From Rhodocollybia butyracea (taxonomy: Eukaryota > Basidiomycota > Agaricomycetes > Agaricales > Omphalotaceae): DNA of 64,000 nucleotides. The notes under the pieces are model-generated. The model ran no database searches. It had not been told where the DNA came from and saw only the letters and a list, made by a program, of their open reading frames with translations. Position 1 is the first letter of the stretch. Each line of letters starts with the position of its first letter. Positions 23,028 to 35,399 of this stretch are shown here, one piece after another. Made by a program: the position numbers and the translations under genes. The stretch lies in assembly GCA_015501585.1 (NCBI GenBank), contig JADNRY010000104.1, forward strand, positions 124,001 to 188,000. The letters are read 5' to 3'.

Positions 23028-24452
23028 ATGCTACTAGACGAGTATCGTCCGCACGCTTTCATATACCAGCGTAGCGTCGATTCACTCGCCAGGCCCTGGG
23101 TCCCCTCCCCAATAACTCCGGCGAGATCGCCACTTCCATCCACAGTCGGATCGCCAGTATCTTTATTATCGAGTTCCACGTTATCGACATCTGGATCACC
23201 TAGACGAAGTAAGAAGACTCTTAAATTCCATCTTCAAACACAAGGATCGCAGGTCAGCCCGTCTGACGCCACTTCCGAAAGGCGGAAACAAAGTAAACAG
23301 AGCCATATGTCCTTATTCCGTTCCGTTAAGAGGATGTTGAGTAAGTACATATACTTGTTCCCGAAAACGTGTTTGCGCTTTGCAGATTTAGACGTGATTT
23401 GTTTGCGCAGGGCCATCGAGACGCACAGCTAGGAGTGGTGCTACTTTGGAAGTGCAGATTGAGCAGTATGATCCTATAGAGCTCGAGCCTGTAGCATCGC
23501 CGCCTATTCCACTTTCGGCATGGAAGGCGTGGTCGTACTATGCCCGACCCCGTGTAAACGGGGTAGAAGTTAACAATCTCTGTAAGTCGCGACAAGTTTG
23601 TCGATGAAGATGAATCTAAATCGTGGCGTCAGCTCCTAGTCCCGAATTGGATGTCGAACTCGATTTACAAGAGATGTTTGATTATCTGAAAAGGTTTTAT
23701 CTCAATCTCAACATCTTTTACATGTCGATGTATTCTTCTTTTTTTGACACGTCTCTTTCTGCAGTCCAGGTGGCACTCCCCATCCCGAGCGATGGATCAA
23801 AGGCCAAAAGCACCCAGCTTTACCTCCTCGACCTACACTTTGGGACCGCGTTGATCCAACGAAACCGCTTCCCTTTCCTTGGGAACTACAACTAAACCCT
23901 TTCCTAACTCACAGCCTCGTCTCTACCCCAGAATATACACCAATATATTGGAACGTCAGCCACCCCACTTCTCTCATTTTCTTCCTCACCGACAACGGCG
24001 ACCTCCAATTTCTATTCGAGAACGATCTCTGTCAACCGGCAACCTATCCATTTGTAACACATATGTACATCTGCGCCTTTGCGTTTGCGCCAGATTGGAA
24101 TGTACAATACAGGCTTCCGTGGCCGGTGATGATTCAGAGTCGCGACGGTATCACTTGCGAGGACTTTTTTATTGGGGTGTTTGATAATTTTCGGCAGCAT
24201 GTCAAGACTAGCGAGTTTATATTTTGGAAGAAGGATGCTCAGCAGGCTACGATGAGCTACCATAACAGTCGGCCTCCGGTGGGTGGTGTAGATTCGGATG
24301 ATGTTTTTATTAAGAGAGTTGATATATTGGGAGGTAATTTATTTTTCAGAGGGCTGGCGCCAAGTCTGAACAAGGAGGGCTGGGTTCTCCTGCTGGGGCC
24401 TGAACCACCGATGATGATCAGACCACCAGCTGCATCCCAACAAATGTATTAA
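23028..24452 (+). CDS. DUF6699 domain protein, function unknown
   Basis: Exons 23028-23340, 23411-23581, 23633-23693 and 23765-24452; 1,233 bases, 410 residues. The N-terminal 110 residues are Ser/Pro-rich and basic (SPRRSKKTLKF), likely disordered. The C-terminal half has the DUF6699 layout common in Agaricomycetes: a LPFPWELQLNPFL element, YTPIYWNVSHPTS, LCQPATYPFVTHMYI, then WPVMIQSRDGITCEDFFIGV and a final DDVFIKRVDILGG-FFRGLAPS block ending near a GWVLLLGPEP segment. No catalytic residues are known to me for this family. Polypyrimidine stretches precede the acceptors and all introns are 51-71 bases. Confidence 0.8.
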
Positions 24453-24486
24453 TTAATTATCTCTACGCATTGTACCAGTATCAGTA

Positions 24487-25277
24487 TCAAGGATTACACA
24501 ACATCGGAGCCTTCTTTATCCACACAGACGTCTCCTCGTTTAGCTGAGCCACTACAAAGACTGCGAATCCAACTCGAGTAAGCCAGGTATGGGTCTTTCC
24601 ATCTCCAATAAACCCAGCATTGATAAGTTTGTTTGCTTTATCGCTGAGCAAAGGCACTCGAACGATCGTCCAGTCCAATTCGTCCTCTTTCATTATCGTC
24701 TCCCCAATCTTTACAACATCTTTGTACGCGTTTCTAGCGAAAGTCGCGACCCCAGTGATGAGGGCTTTGAATTTAATGTCGAATTTATCTTCAGGAGCGG
24801 GAATTGATGCGGTACCTACGTAGAATGGACGCGTCAAACGCGAAACAATTGAAAGAGGAGAGACTTACCAAGGGCGAACAGACGTTTGACTTTGTGTCTT
24901 TTCATGGCGACTATAACGCCCTCGTAGGCATGTGCGAGAGGCTCTCCAGCTGGATGAAAGGGCCCCTTTTTAACGCTCGGGCCCAATGCACTGCATACTG
25001 CGTCCACGCCTTCCATAGCATTGGTAAGCAAGTCGATATCGGTGAGCTGGCCGACGATGACAATAACACGGTTGTGCGAGGAGATATCGTCTGGGATTTT
25101 TTCTGGAGAACGGACAAACAAGATAAGACAAGGATCTTGTATGGACGACAAGGCTTCACGACAAAGCGAAATGCCGACAGGACCCGTTGCACCGAGAACG
25201 AGAATTCGCATGGGGATAGACGGTAGTGGTGGTACGGGTTCAAGTTTTCCAAAATTTGTAATGCGGCTATGGCTCAA
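24487..25277 (-). CDS. NAD(P)-binding NmrA-like/atypical SDR protein
   Basis: Two exons, 25277-24869 and 24815-24487; 738 bases, 245 residues. A Rossmann fold with the atypical-SDR glycine motif LVLGATGPVG near residues 26-35 is followed by a VRSPEKIP second strand, VIVGQLTD, and ALGPSVKK. The C-terminal half has KIGETIMKEDELDWTIVRVP, the usual position of the NmrA-type conserved WTIVRP-like segment. Such proteins bind NADP and act as regulators or reductases; the substrate is not evident. A start at 25211 (MRILVLG) is an alternative that would give a more compact fold. Its 3' end lies 34 bases from the DUF6699 stop, so the two genes are convergent. Confidence 0.82.
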
Positions 25278-25327
25278 AACGATAGTATTCTACCACGCAA
25301 TGAATAGTAACCATAGCAGGCATCGCC

Positions 25328-26116
25328 CTATGCAATTGGAACTTCTATAGGCTCTCTCGCCCACGGCCCTGTACGACGAGCTTCTTCCTCAACTTCCACG
25401 ATAGCTCGTCCAATTTCACCTTCATTCTCCGTGTCCAACTCAACCATTTCTCTCTCATACAACTTTCCAAACCGTTCCACAAGCCCAGGAATTTCATCCT
25501 TCAAATCAATTGCCCGGCCTTTGACTCCTTCTATAGACCCAGCCGTCACATCTGCCAAGCCACAAGCAACGATTTGGTTAAACCAGGCCACAGGCTCAGC
25601 AGTGACATTCAATGAAAACCCATGATTCGTCAATCGATGGCGTACTTGCACGCCAATGCTGCCGATTTTGGTTGTCGGATTAAGAAAAACACCAGTATGT
25701 TCGGATGAAGAAGGCGTGATCCCATGTCTTTCGCGCAAATGAGCCTCGAGAGTCTTTTGCATACGGCAGATGTAGTCGCGGATGCCCATCGCTGGTGAAT
25801 AGCGCGAGAGGTCAAGAAGGGGATAGCCGATAATTTGACCAGGGCCATGAAAAGTCAGTTCACCGCCGCGTAAAGTATTGACGAAATCTGCTCCAATGTT
25901 CGTTAAGCGCAGTTTGTCATCTCGAACAGAGTCCTCGGTCTGTCTGCGGCCGGCGGTGTAAACTGGTCGGTGTTCAAGGAGCAGTAAGATGTCTTTGTGG
26001 GAGTTTGTTTGGCGCAGCCTGAGTTGGAGAGTATGGAGTTGTTCCTGGAGAGCCAAAGTCCTCACATATGGTAATGGCGTACGGAAAAAGTGGTAAAGCA
26101 CCGGAGGTAAAGACAT
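25328..26116 (-). CDS. lip2: Lipoyl(octanoyl) transferase, mitochondrial
   Basis: Intronless frame of 262 residues. Transfers octanoate from acyl-carrier protein to lipoyl domains, the first step of protein lipoylation for pyruvate and 2-oxoglutarate dehydrogenases and the glycine cleavage system in mitochondria. The LipB signature RGGELTFHGPGQ is at residues 83-94. The catalytic lysine is in TKIGSIGVQV (Lys150) and the acyl-accepting cysteine in VACGLAD (Cys185). NHGFSLNV is also conserved. The N-terminus is short with few acidic residues and could serve as a weak targeting sequence. It is co-oriented with the NmrA-like gene at about 50 bases spacing. Confidence 0.93.
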   Translation of the reverse strand: MSLPPVLYHFFRTPLPYVRTLALQEQLHTLQLRLRQTNSHKDILLLLEHRPVYTAGRRQTEDSVRDDKLRLTNIGADFVNTLRGGELTFHGPGQIIGYPLLDLSRYSPAMGIRDYICRMQKTLEAHLRERHGITPSSSEHTGVFLNPTTKIGSIGVQVRHRLTNHGFSLNVTAEPVAWFNQIVACGLADVTAGSIEGVKGRAIDLKDEIPGLVERFGKLYEREMVELDTENEGEIGRAIVEVEEEARRTGPWAREPIEVPIA

Positions 26117-26550
26117 AAAAGAAAGTAATAAGCGCCCATGTTCAACCCACTTTAGCGCCGCCTTTCGGAAGCAAAAGTCTACAGAGCGATAGTTCTTTAT
26201 CTATTTTGTATGCCATACATCCCAATGAAGGTTGAGCGAAATAAACATAAAGCACAATCCTATCCTTTACAAGTGATTCCTACAGCCAAGTATCATCCCT
26301 GCTCCAGTCAATGAACTCATCTCCCTACGCCTGGATTAAAGTCTCCAAATGTTTTCCTGCTCGCTTACGACTCCAAGCTCGTTTCGAGTTTTTTACCGCT
26401 ATCCCACTCCACTGATGATCCGGGTAGTCCGTATTGTTCTCCTAGGATATTCGAGAGAGAAATCGGGAAGGGGACCGGATATGATAGATAGAAAGTATGT
26501 TATGTCCGCATGCTAATATAGAACCAGAGTAGTGATACAAGGGGCCAGCA
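26117..26550. other. Intergenic between lipoyl transferase and cytochrome b561
   Basis: Upstream region of the lipoyl transferase gene and 3' flank of the DOMON-b561 gene; no gene seen. Confidence 0.5.
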
Positions 26551-28398
26551 TTAATCTTTGTAAACCGGGGGCATTACGATTTCGATTTCTTCCGCGTCTT
26601 CCGCGTCTTGGGACTCTGCGAGCAATGAAGACTCTTCTGCGGTCTTTTCCATTTCCATCGGGTTTGTACCATCCCTCTCTTGTCTATACTGTCTGGGAAG
26701 TAGCACCAGTCCACCGAAGTAAAGGACAGGAAGAAGCTATTGAATACCATTAGCGGTCGATTAAATGGTTAAGCTACTTCTAAAACTCACCACAACCCAG
26801 ATATACCATACGATATCTGCCCCGGCAATTTCTCCGCTTGGGACTGCTAAAAACCATTCCCTCTTGTATCCCGTGCGAACTTGATAAAACCCAAGAGCAA
26901 TCAGAATCAGACCAAAGATGGCGTGTAGATAGTTTTGCAAGGGTCGACGGGTAGAGTTTCTTGGCTTCACCCAGTGGATGAGTGCGCCAAGCACGCATTG
27001 TAAGAGGTACAAGCCAAATAGAGCAGCACCCCCTTTCTGCAAAAACACGTCTTAAGCACGGGGAAGAAGACAGTTGATGGAAATATAGACCTTGTGTTCA
27101 TCATTGAGATGTTGACCAGGATGGCGACTATTCTCGATTGATAGCGCCGCGAACACGATTCCAACCGCTATAGCAGGTCCGGCTACAGGTAGAGGGTTAG
27201 AGTCTACAACGAATCTATCCACAATATTTACCAAGGGCGAATTGCAAAATCCAGTGACCGGTAAACCAGGACGGAGTAAAAGTTCGAAGCCATCGACTGA
27301 CAAGAGCACCGGCCGGGAGGAAGACAAGGAACCCAGCAGTGCAGAACAAGGCATGAGCGAAAGCCATGCGTTGAGAAGCAGTGAAGGGAGGAGCCTGCAC
27401 AGACACAGTTGGTTTTGAAACTGTCGGAACTGGTGCTGGAGCAGTGGTGGTAGATACTATCTTTTCTGCAATATCGTCGTCCTCATTGAACGATTTAGTT
27501 AAATCCAGAGTAGCATGTCCAACAGTCTGATGTTGGTGAATATCGGCGTCTACAGCGGAATCTGGCTTTTCACGGGCAAATGCCCAGAGGTAAGTAGATA
27601 CAGCAACGCCGTCCCACTGATCGTTTTGAATATTAGATACCCAGAATCCATCTCGTAACGATGACCAGACACTTACTGGGACAGTGAAAACAAATCTGCC
27701 ATCGTATTCATCGTCCACGCTCTGTGGCGAGCGAAGCTGCGCAACGCGAGTCAGTGATAAGTCGCAAATGGGGTAACCCTTTTGAATAAGAAAGCCATAC
27801 CGAACTGAGGTTACTTATACTTGCTATCCTCGGAGGATTGGGGTCGACTGTAGGCATATTATAATCCCCAGACATACGCTGTGACAATATGAATGCCCCG
27901 TCAGGATTAGACCACATAACGACCATTGGAGTGTTTGGCATATGTTCTCCAAACCCACTGTCATCTCAGTAAACATCGAATGAGAGATTAGAGCGCAATA
28001 ATCAAACGTACAGGGCCATCCAACCCGGTTCGAACAGTACACCGAGTATCGTTAGTTCATCTGTCGGAAATAGAATCAGATTTATGTAGCCTGGAACTGA
28101 ATCAGGCCTAAGACTCACATTGAGCAACATTGCCCGTCAAAGTAGCGTTGATACAGACGTGCTAAACCCCAAAGCCGGTAAACCTCCACCTTGTCGAATA
28201 GGAAGATCCAGAAACGCTTACATTGTCACAAGCATATTCGCCGGTTGTAACAGATTGCCTTTCAGCGATGTCCTATTATCACACAACATTAGTTCTTCGA
28301 AAGACGCGCCGCAAAGAGTAACATACCCCCAAACTCGTTCCTAATGCTGAAATAAACACAGAACAGAGAACCAGAACTTCAAACAGGATGAGAGCCAT
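26551..28398 (-). CDS. DOMON-cytochrome b561 transmembrane redox protein
   Basis: Ten exons: 28398-28327, 28272-28222, 28161-28119, 28060-28012, 27957-27801, 27736-27677, 27616-27232, 27182-27091, 27036-26791, 26736-26551; 1,341 bases, 446 residues. A signal peptide (MALILFEVLVLCSVFISALG) precedes a DOMON domain like the heme domain of cellobiose dehydrogenase: CINATLTGN, FEPGWMALGFGEHMPNTP, MVVMWSNPDG. A Thr/Pro linker (about 200-222) leads to a cytochrome b561 membrane domain with the expected histidines, His232 (FAHALFC), His265 (TGHWIL), His324 (ALIHW) and His341 (NYLHAI). The family moves electrons across membranes, commonly linked to extracellular reductases; the partner is not evident. 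The C-terminus is acidic and cytosolic. Confidence 0.9.
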
Positions 28399-28445
28399 GG
28401 AGGCAGGAGGAGAGGAAAGTCGATCACTTGATTTGCCATGGCCTT

Positions 28446-28703
28446 TTATACCGTATTACACGTAGTTACCATCGCGCGAAACAACTTGGAGGGCGCGGAA
28501 ACTTTGGGTAATGTGCAAACTGCCATTGGTACATATGAGAAACTCGAAAGTTTGCCTGAGAATTGATACGTGTCCGCAGGTGTCCGCTGGAAATACTCGG
28601 CATGCGTCGGATCAGCCGAAGCACTTTCACCTGAAGGAACTACTAATACAGTAATGAGGGCGGTACAGAGGAGCAGTTTCGGGCTATACTTGCGGTGATT
28701 CAT
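28446..28703 (-). CDS. Possible small secreted protein
   Basis: A minus frame of 85 codons begins MNHRKYSPKLLLCTALITVL and continues VVPSGESASA, a good-looking signal peptide with a plausible cleavage after SA. The mature part is about 55 residues with two cysteines. No family is recognised and no second exon was found. It lies in the upstream region of the cytochrome b561 gene on the same strand, so it could instead be chance sequence in that promoter. Confidence 0.3.
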   Translation of the reverse strand: MNHRKYSPKLLLCTALITVLVVPSGESASADPTHAEYFQRTPADTYQFSGKLSSFSYVPMAVCTLPKVSAPSKLFRAMVTTCNTV

Positions 28704-29311
28704 GTACGATGGACCTTACAATCTTTGATGCATAGGAGAAAGAACAAAGAACGAGCCTGTCACACAGCACCAGCGAGCCCACGACGAAATGAAAAAAAAC
28801 ACATCGTTGAAAAGAATGTCTCGGGGGCTATGACAGAAAAGTCAGTTCACTGTCGCCGTCGCGTACGTGTCAGCAAGATCTGTTCCGATAACCCCAGTCG
28901 TTTGGCGCAGTTTTTCATCCCGAAAAGATCTCTGAGTCCTGGCCAATAACTTCGTTCGGCGTTGGTTAAATAACCAGGAGAGCATGGAGCTGTTCCTCTG
29001 ATGCTCAACTCCTCCCATACTTGGTACAGCAGCAGTGCATGGCAAGAGTAGTAAAGAAAGGGATATATATTAAGCGCGCGTTCGATTACTCTTGGCCTGA
29101 CACCCAATGTTCAATTCCATGCTATGCGGCAACAGCTGGCCATGGGACATTCATCTCTAGCATTCGGCTATACCATCTCTGGAACCGTGAGTACAGAAGG
29201 TTTCGCCGTGACAGCTGCTTATGTTCGCCTCATGTTCCATTGTTTCTTCGTTGTGTAAATCCTCACCTCAATTCGTTGTACTACAATAAGTCCTGAAGTA
29301 GCCAAGGGTTC
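28704..29311. other. Intergenic, nothing recognised
   Basis: Upstream flank of the kinase gene. Short frames on both strands show no features. Confidence 0.4.
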
Positions 29312-32300
29312 ATGATCTTTGCTACTGTGACCGAGCTTCGAAATGTTCTCCTCAATGTACAACCGAAATCAAGCTGGATGGAGGATCTTCTTGGGCCTTA
29401 CGAAGTGTTGGACGAAAAATCCCTGCAGCAGCTTGTGGATCTGATCCAGTCAGTGAGTCCTATTTCAGGCGGTTTCAGGATTCACAGCTTAGACGACTCA
29501 TAATTGTACAGGAACTTGACCTTGTTATTAGTACAGAATGTGTCGACCCGGCGTTATCGGACGGTAGCGTATTTCATCGGAGGTGTTTACAGGCTCTTCG
29601 GTTCCTATCTACCAGATATCGCACCCTACCATCCTCTTTAGTCATTCATGATGTACAACGAAACGGCCAACTTCCGGTAGGCGGTGGTGGTTTTGCAGTG
29701 AGTTCTATAGCCGTGTGAGCCTGTTATCGTTCTACATCGTTTTCTATCTACAAGGACATCTGGAAAGGGTTTTAGGGAACCAGCAAGTGTGCTTGAAAGT
29801 CCTTCGACTATTGGTTGAACCTGATGAGCAAGTGCGGGAGAAGACTCACAGGGTAAGTCTACTTACTTACTGAACGCCTTCAAACTCTTTACAGTAGCTT
29901 GAATATTGTTCTAGCGTTTCTGCAACGAAGCCATCCTATGGAAACAACTCAAACACCCGAATATTCTCCCTCTTTTGGGCGTTAATGTTAAGCTCTTTGA
30001 ACCTTCCTTCTGTCTAATCTCCCCATGGATGAAAAATAAGGATATCATCACATTCTTAAGACACAATCCATCACACAATCGGCACAAAGCAGTGAGCTTT
30101 GAACTTCATTACCTAGTAGTATATGAACAATGAAAATGATAACTAATATATATCAGCTTCAAGAAATTTCGGCAGGATTGTTGTATCTTCATTCCAGAAA
30201 TCCTCCAATTACACATGGAGATATTCGAGGGGTGTGTATTCATAATTTTCGCTAAAAATTATTTGCTTCTTGATAGCACTAGGCCAACATTTTGATCACC
30301 AGTGATTTTCGTTGTTGCCTTGCAGATTTTGGCTTGGCTTTGGTCACAGCCAATTCCGAATCCTGGGCTGCTTCGACTACCAGCAATATGAAGGGAGCGA
30401 TCAGGTGGATGGCACCTGAGCTGTTCTCTGGTTTAGCCGAAGACGTTATGTTGGATCATCCTTCGAGAGATATTTATGCTTTCGGCTGCACTATTGTTGA
30501 GGTTAGTGCGTAGGTGTTGAGCATATATCCGCAAGCTAATCATACGTCGTAGATTCTTTCGTTGCAACATCCTTTTCACAATCTTAAGACCGACTATGCA
30601 GTACTAACCTCCCTGATATCAGGCAAACGGCCTGCTCGACCGCAGAGCTATTGGTGTACCGACCCTTTATGGTATCTCACTACTAGTTGTTGGACACAGA
30701 ACCCTTCAGATCGTCCAAAAGCCTATGATGTCTACACAATGCTGCAACAGGATGTGCAAGACAATACAGTACCACTGGATTACCATGCCATTCCATCACC
30801 TCATACGAAAAAGGTATCTTTTGACGATAAAAATAACGAGGACTTGGACGAGATGGAAATGGCCGGGTTCGGGAAACCAAGTAGTGTTGACACCGTGAAA
30901 GGTGATAATACCATGGAATCGGGATCACGGTCGTTGTTGTTGTCTTTGCCTAGTTCGATGGGTTCCAGAGGGATGGCTACTGTTTTCCCCAGCAAAGATA
31001 GTTCGAGTGGCAGCCAGCAGTCTGATATGTCCACTGTGCCTTCGATAAAGCAACAACTGGATGGTCAACCTCGAGGACTTGAGCAGCCTGAAGCCTATGT
31101 CCAGGATGATGATACACTTCCCATTCCATCATTTCATGCAACAAAGGAAGACAATGAGGAATGGGTCAACGCGCAAATGGATGTTTTTGATTATGAGAAA
31201 CGGGAAAGGAATGTCGATGCTGAGGAAGGTGATACGCTAATGGAGATAGGATTAGGTGGTGACAATGAGGATGACGGTGATTGGGTTAGTGAAGATGAGT
31301 CAGGTTCTGTACAGGTAGTTGGTGTTGCCCTCAAGAGGAGTGCCCCACGTCCAAATCCCGCTGGGCTCTATAAACCCCCACCTCGATTCCAGCTCCTCCA
31401 ACGTTCACGTCGCTTCCAACCCCCACATCACTCGCAGCCTTCACATCGTTCCCAGACATCACGTCGCTTCCAAGCTTCACGTCGTCCCCAAGCTTCACGT
31501 CGTCCCCAAGCTTCACGTCGTTTTCAACTTTCACGTCATTTTCAACCTTCACGTCGCTTCCAACTTTCGCGTCGCTTTCCATTCCCACATAGCTCTCAAA
31601 TTTCACGTCGCTCCGGTCGCGAGCAACAGCATGCCCTCGAACAAATGCTTCGAGATGCTGCTTTGGAAGTCCAGCGCCAGCGTGAATTGTTTACAAAGGT
31701 TCCGAAAGGCAGTTACTCAAATCTTTCAACGGGACCTATGCCGAGTCTGTTGACTCAATTAATGAATCCAGACCCTAACGTTTTTTCCAACAAGAGAAAC
31801 TACTCAGATGTTGGTGGTCTCGCTCAATTGGATTTCCAGCCTGTCACAGATATCACGACAATTGGCACAGACTCTGGTGATATTGCCGTACTGTCTTCTA
31901 CTTGGAGACCCTCTATCGGTGGCTCGGATGTTTCTTTCTCGGGGACAATTCCTGCGTTGAGGCCTACCAAGAGCACGATAGCTGTTCCTGTCACCGACGT
32001 TGTGACTGTAACAAGTTGTCTTTTGCCATTCAGTGGGGTTGGCGAGAGGCTGCTACCCAAAGGGGATGCTAATACCGTGGCGGGCCCCGCAAATAGTCCT
32101 GTATATCTGCCGAAGGAACATACCTGGGACGAGGATGATCCTAAGCAGGTTTTGCGGATTTTCCAACATGCTGCTCAAGAGAAAAGCTCCGCTCTTGCCA
32201 GTAGGAGTAGAGTGCCAACCTTAATTCCTGCACCCTTTTCGTCCTATCCCGAAGCTCTAATACACAGTCCACCACTAGCATGGTACGTCGGGGCTCCTGA

Positions 32301-32445
32301 TAAAACTCCGTTACCAAGATTTCCCTACAACTTGCCTCCGGCTGCGCCTCCATCCTCCCCGCGCACGACGCGACAGTTGATGCTACGCAAAGAACTCTCC
32401 GACGATCTGCGTCGAAACCTCCTTTGGTCACGCAAAAGTCAATAG
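29312..32445 (+). pseudogene. TKL-like protein kinase with repeat-bearing tail, one frameshift
   Basis: Exons: 29312-29452, 29512-29697, 29755-29852, 29915-30091, 30157-30231, 30283-30501, 30553-32445. All exons except the third are in frame; the third is 98 bases and lacks one base near 29766-29772, just after the glycine loop. Restored in principle, the protein would have about 929 residues. Kinase motifs: GGGGFADIWKG loop, the VAIK-type lysine in VCLKVLR, HPNILPLLGV, HGDIRGANILI (HGD in place of HRD, usual in this mushroom expansion), ADFGLAL, IRWMAPEL (APE) and RDIYAFGCTIVEILS. The N-terminal 100 residues are helical. The 550-residue tail is low complexity with a 12-unit repeat at 31399-31614. 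Either a recent pseudogene or a single-base assembly error. Confidence 0.8.
31399..31614 (+). repeat. Coding minisatellite, 12 x 18 bp
   Basis: Twelve head-to-tail 18 bp units encode a Q-x-S-R-R-F-like hexapeptide inside the kinase tail. The central units are the most alike (CAAGCTTCACGTCGTCCC occurs twice in a row), the outer ones diverged. Unit length divisible by three keeps the frame. Confidence 0.85.
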
Positions 32446-33360
32446 CAGGAATTTGTTGGACCACGGAGGTCAAGGTGTCGACTGGAACTGCAGCTGTTTA
32501 CTGTAATTTCCAGTTGGCAATCTGCGAACGATCTGATGCGGTGTAAGTATCAAGGAAGGAGGGTTCTCCACGCTCAGCGGGACTGAAGGTGATGCCTTGG
32601 CATTGATTTGCGCAATCCATTACGCCCTGCCAGCTTCCTCCTCCCACTTACCTCTGCGCTCCTCTGTGCATGTCATCAATTCTGCGGCCACATCATACAT
32701 ACTTGCTTGCCAGATGAGGAAGCACTGGATAGAAGTTGTTGGCATGTCGATGTTAGCTGGGTATATATATACACAAGTAGACACCTTTTAGTGCCTAATT
32801 TTAAGTATCTGCACTCTTATACCATTGGCCATTTCAATTACGCGAGCCTCCCCAAGTTGTCCTCTACTGCAACTGTCTTGGAGCTATCCTCTCCAGGATA
32901 TTTCTAGTTCAGAATCCTATAAATCCGCTCTAGCTGATTGATAAACTGGGATGGCAACATCTTGAAAATTCGGCTTCGAGCCTGGCCTGAGCACTCCGTA
33001 GCAGACTCATCCAATATCGAAATACCATTAGAAGGGTTTTCCATTTGGAGCGGGAGTTGCAGAGACTGAACGGTGATGACTCGGAGTATGTAGCAACCTA
33101 AAGCTGTCTGTCCGCTGTGCGTCTCCGAGTCTTTTATGTATCTCTCTGGCTTCATGAAACAGTTCCTCGGAACTGATCGTAGCGCTGCAGGGGGTGGTGT
33201 GTAGCACGTGTTCCTAATTGGGACCGCGTTGGTTTTTCTTTCCTTTTCTTGGTGTCGATTTGCTAACAGTAAATACCAGCTTGCAAGTATCAAGTGCTTC
33301 CTCCTCTCACTCTCTTCAATCCTCTCCATCAATCGTACACACTCGCTCGCCCATCACCAG
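32446..33360. other. Intergenic with one doubtful minus frame
   Basis: A 142-codon minus frame at 32904-33332 (starts MMERIEESERRKHLILASWY) has no recognisable domain. It may be chance. Nothing else seen. Confidence 0.3.
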
Positions 33361-34620
33361 AATGTCTGAACCATTGTAACTAGTTCCAGAGGTCACAAGT
33401 TATAAAGGCTTGTAACAATGAGGGCACTTAGATAACAAGGTTATCATCTAATATCCCAGTGACAGGGGGTTATCATGGTGAGAAGTCAGAACTGGATGAT
33501 ACTAGGGTTATCATGCCTTATCACCACCGTGACGATGGGAGTGTTATACTGTGGGTATCATGCATTATCACTGTAATGAGAACCCATAACTATGAGGGTG
33601 TATAATGTATCTACTACCATGATACTAGCAATATCCTGAAAGCAGCCTCGTCTAGCTAGTATCATGCATATAAGATACCACGGTCCACGTAACAAGTCTT
33701 TGAAAAGCTTCTACTGGTAGCGCTCCGAGTTCCTATTACCACTTCCTAGATATTAAAATATCTAAATGTGGGATGTTTTTGCTTAAGTCTGGAACTATTT
33801 AACTCTATTTCCGAGAGCCAAGTTTGTGCAGTAGCTCACTCTACTCACAACAAACTGCTCTCTCCTGGACTTGCGAGTTTTGAAAAAAACCATGCCTCTG
33901 GTAACGGTCAACGCTCCGACACTGACATATCTGACAATAGGCACACTGGCAATACAGGATGAGCCCAATGGCGTTTACTCTCAGGCTATCAAGTCCTTGA
34001 ACCGTTTTGTTGAAGCATGCATTGAAGATAGTAACATGGAATCTCTGGTACGTCGGACGCGGCGGTGGCTATGCCCTGCCATACGCGATGATGAAGATTC
34101 AACAGTTGGGCCGCCCAGCTGTCGGCAAGAGACGAGATCGAAGCTCCACTCAGGTATGGCTCGAAACTTTTTTCTGCTCTCGTTTACAATTTCTTTTCCA
34201 GATGCTTTTCTCGATATGAACTTGGAGGATTCGCTGGGTTGTGATGGACTAGTACTGTGCCGTGTAAGTATCTTATATTCGCATTGTTGTTCTTATGTAT
34301 GCTTTATTCACATCGCGCTCTGATATTGTACAGAATTTATCATAATTCCCGCCATATGTGATAATTGCCACATTACATGATAACCACCATCAACTGTGAT
34401 AACCACCGTCAACTGTTATACTTAATCCTCGCCATCCGTGATAACCACTCTCATGCATGATCAGTTTGGGTCTCGATGATGGGGAATGATAATGGGTGGC
34501 AGCCGATGATCATCGGGGACTCGGAGCAGTGTTGTAACCAGGTTGTCATACCCCGTCCTGGGTGGTGGTGGTTTATGCTGGATTATGGGCTGTATACTTA
34601 ATAGCTATATAACGATTGGG
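33361..34620. repeat. Inverted pair of GGTTATCA motif arrays around a small coding remnant
   Basis: At 33380-33620 the plus strand carries many copies of GGTTATCAT, GGGTTATCATG and similar words. At 34330-34560 the same words occur on the minus strand (plus strand reads ATGATAACC). The arrays are thus in opposite orientation and enclose about 700 bases. Inside, at 33891-34280, is a frame beginning MPLVTVNAPTLTYLTIGTL that I do not recognise. Subterminal motif arrays in inverted orientation suggest a DNA transposon, but I found no clean terminal inverted repeat or target duplication. Confidence 0.4.
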
Positions 34621-35399
34621 ACATTTTGGTGATGGCCCCGACGAGGAATCTCCTGCAAACATTGGCTATTGTAAAATTGTGCGCCTTCTTGATCAAGGGG
34701 TGTGCAAATGATGAGACTTCCCGGGCCCCCAAAATGATCAGCAGATCCTGCATAAGTTATCCAAGGCTGCCCATGTATTTGAAACATACAAGAATCACAC
34801 AACACCAATGCATCCATCTTCTCAGCGCCCCATCATCATGGTGCAAAATCACGTTGGGAAATTTCAGTCACAATCGGCGGCCAGCCCCCCTCCCTCCCTC
34901 CCCAACACCTCCCTACCCTATACTTATGACCGATCACCAACGAACACCCCTTGTTACCGATCAACCTATATTAAATTGTTTAAATAATATTAATTTACAG
35001 CCCACAAGGTACGGAATATAATAGTAACAAGGTGATGCCTCAGTTCCTATATAAACTCGCACGGACCACCCGCTAATTATCATAAGGATAAGGATTACTG
35101 GACCCAGCTCGCACTGTGCGCGCATGATACCTATATCTTGCGAGTAAGTAGTAGTATTATACTCGGTTCCACTCTACAGTGGGGGAACAGCCAGACTCTA
35201 AGAGAGAATACTTGAAAATTTGCTTCAAGTTTTGATGTACATCTGGCGGGTTGAAGCGGTCTTATAGCACTGGAAGATTCGATTTTGGTACCAGACCTGT
35301 CCGCTATTTATAAGTAGATCAGATATAGAGCAACACAGTAATGATGTTGGCCTTGATTTTGAGTACTTAAGACCGAAGGTTTCTTCATGAACAACAAAC
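34621..35399. other. Intergenic, AT-rich
   Basis: Contains a Pro-coding pyrimidine run near 34885-34920 and AT-rich stretch near 34960-35000. The right part is upstream of the DUF6534 gene. Confidence 0.4.

Noticed and set aside
31331..31606. Minus-strand repeat protein frame (D-V-K-x-x-S repeats)
   Set aside because: It is the antisense shadow of the 18 bp repeat inside the kinase tail; the plus strand carries the conserved kinase frame.
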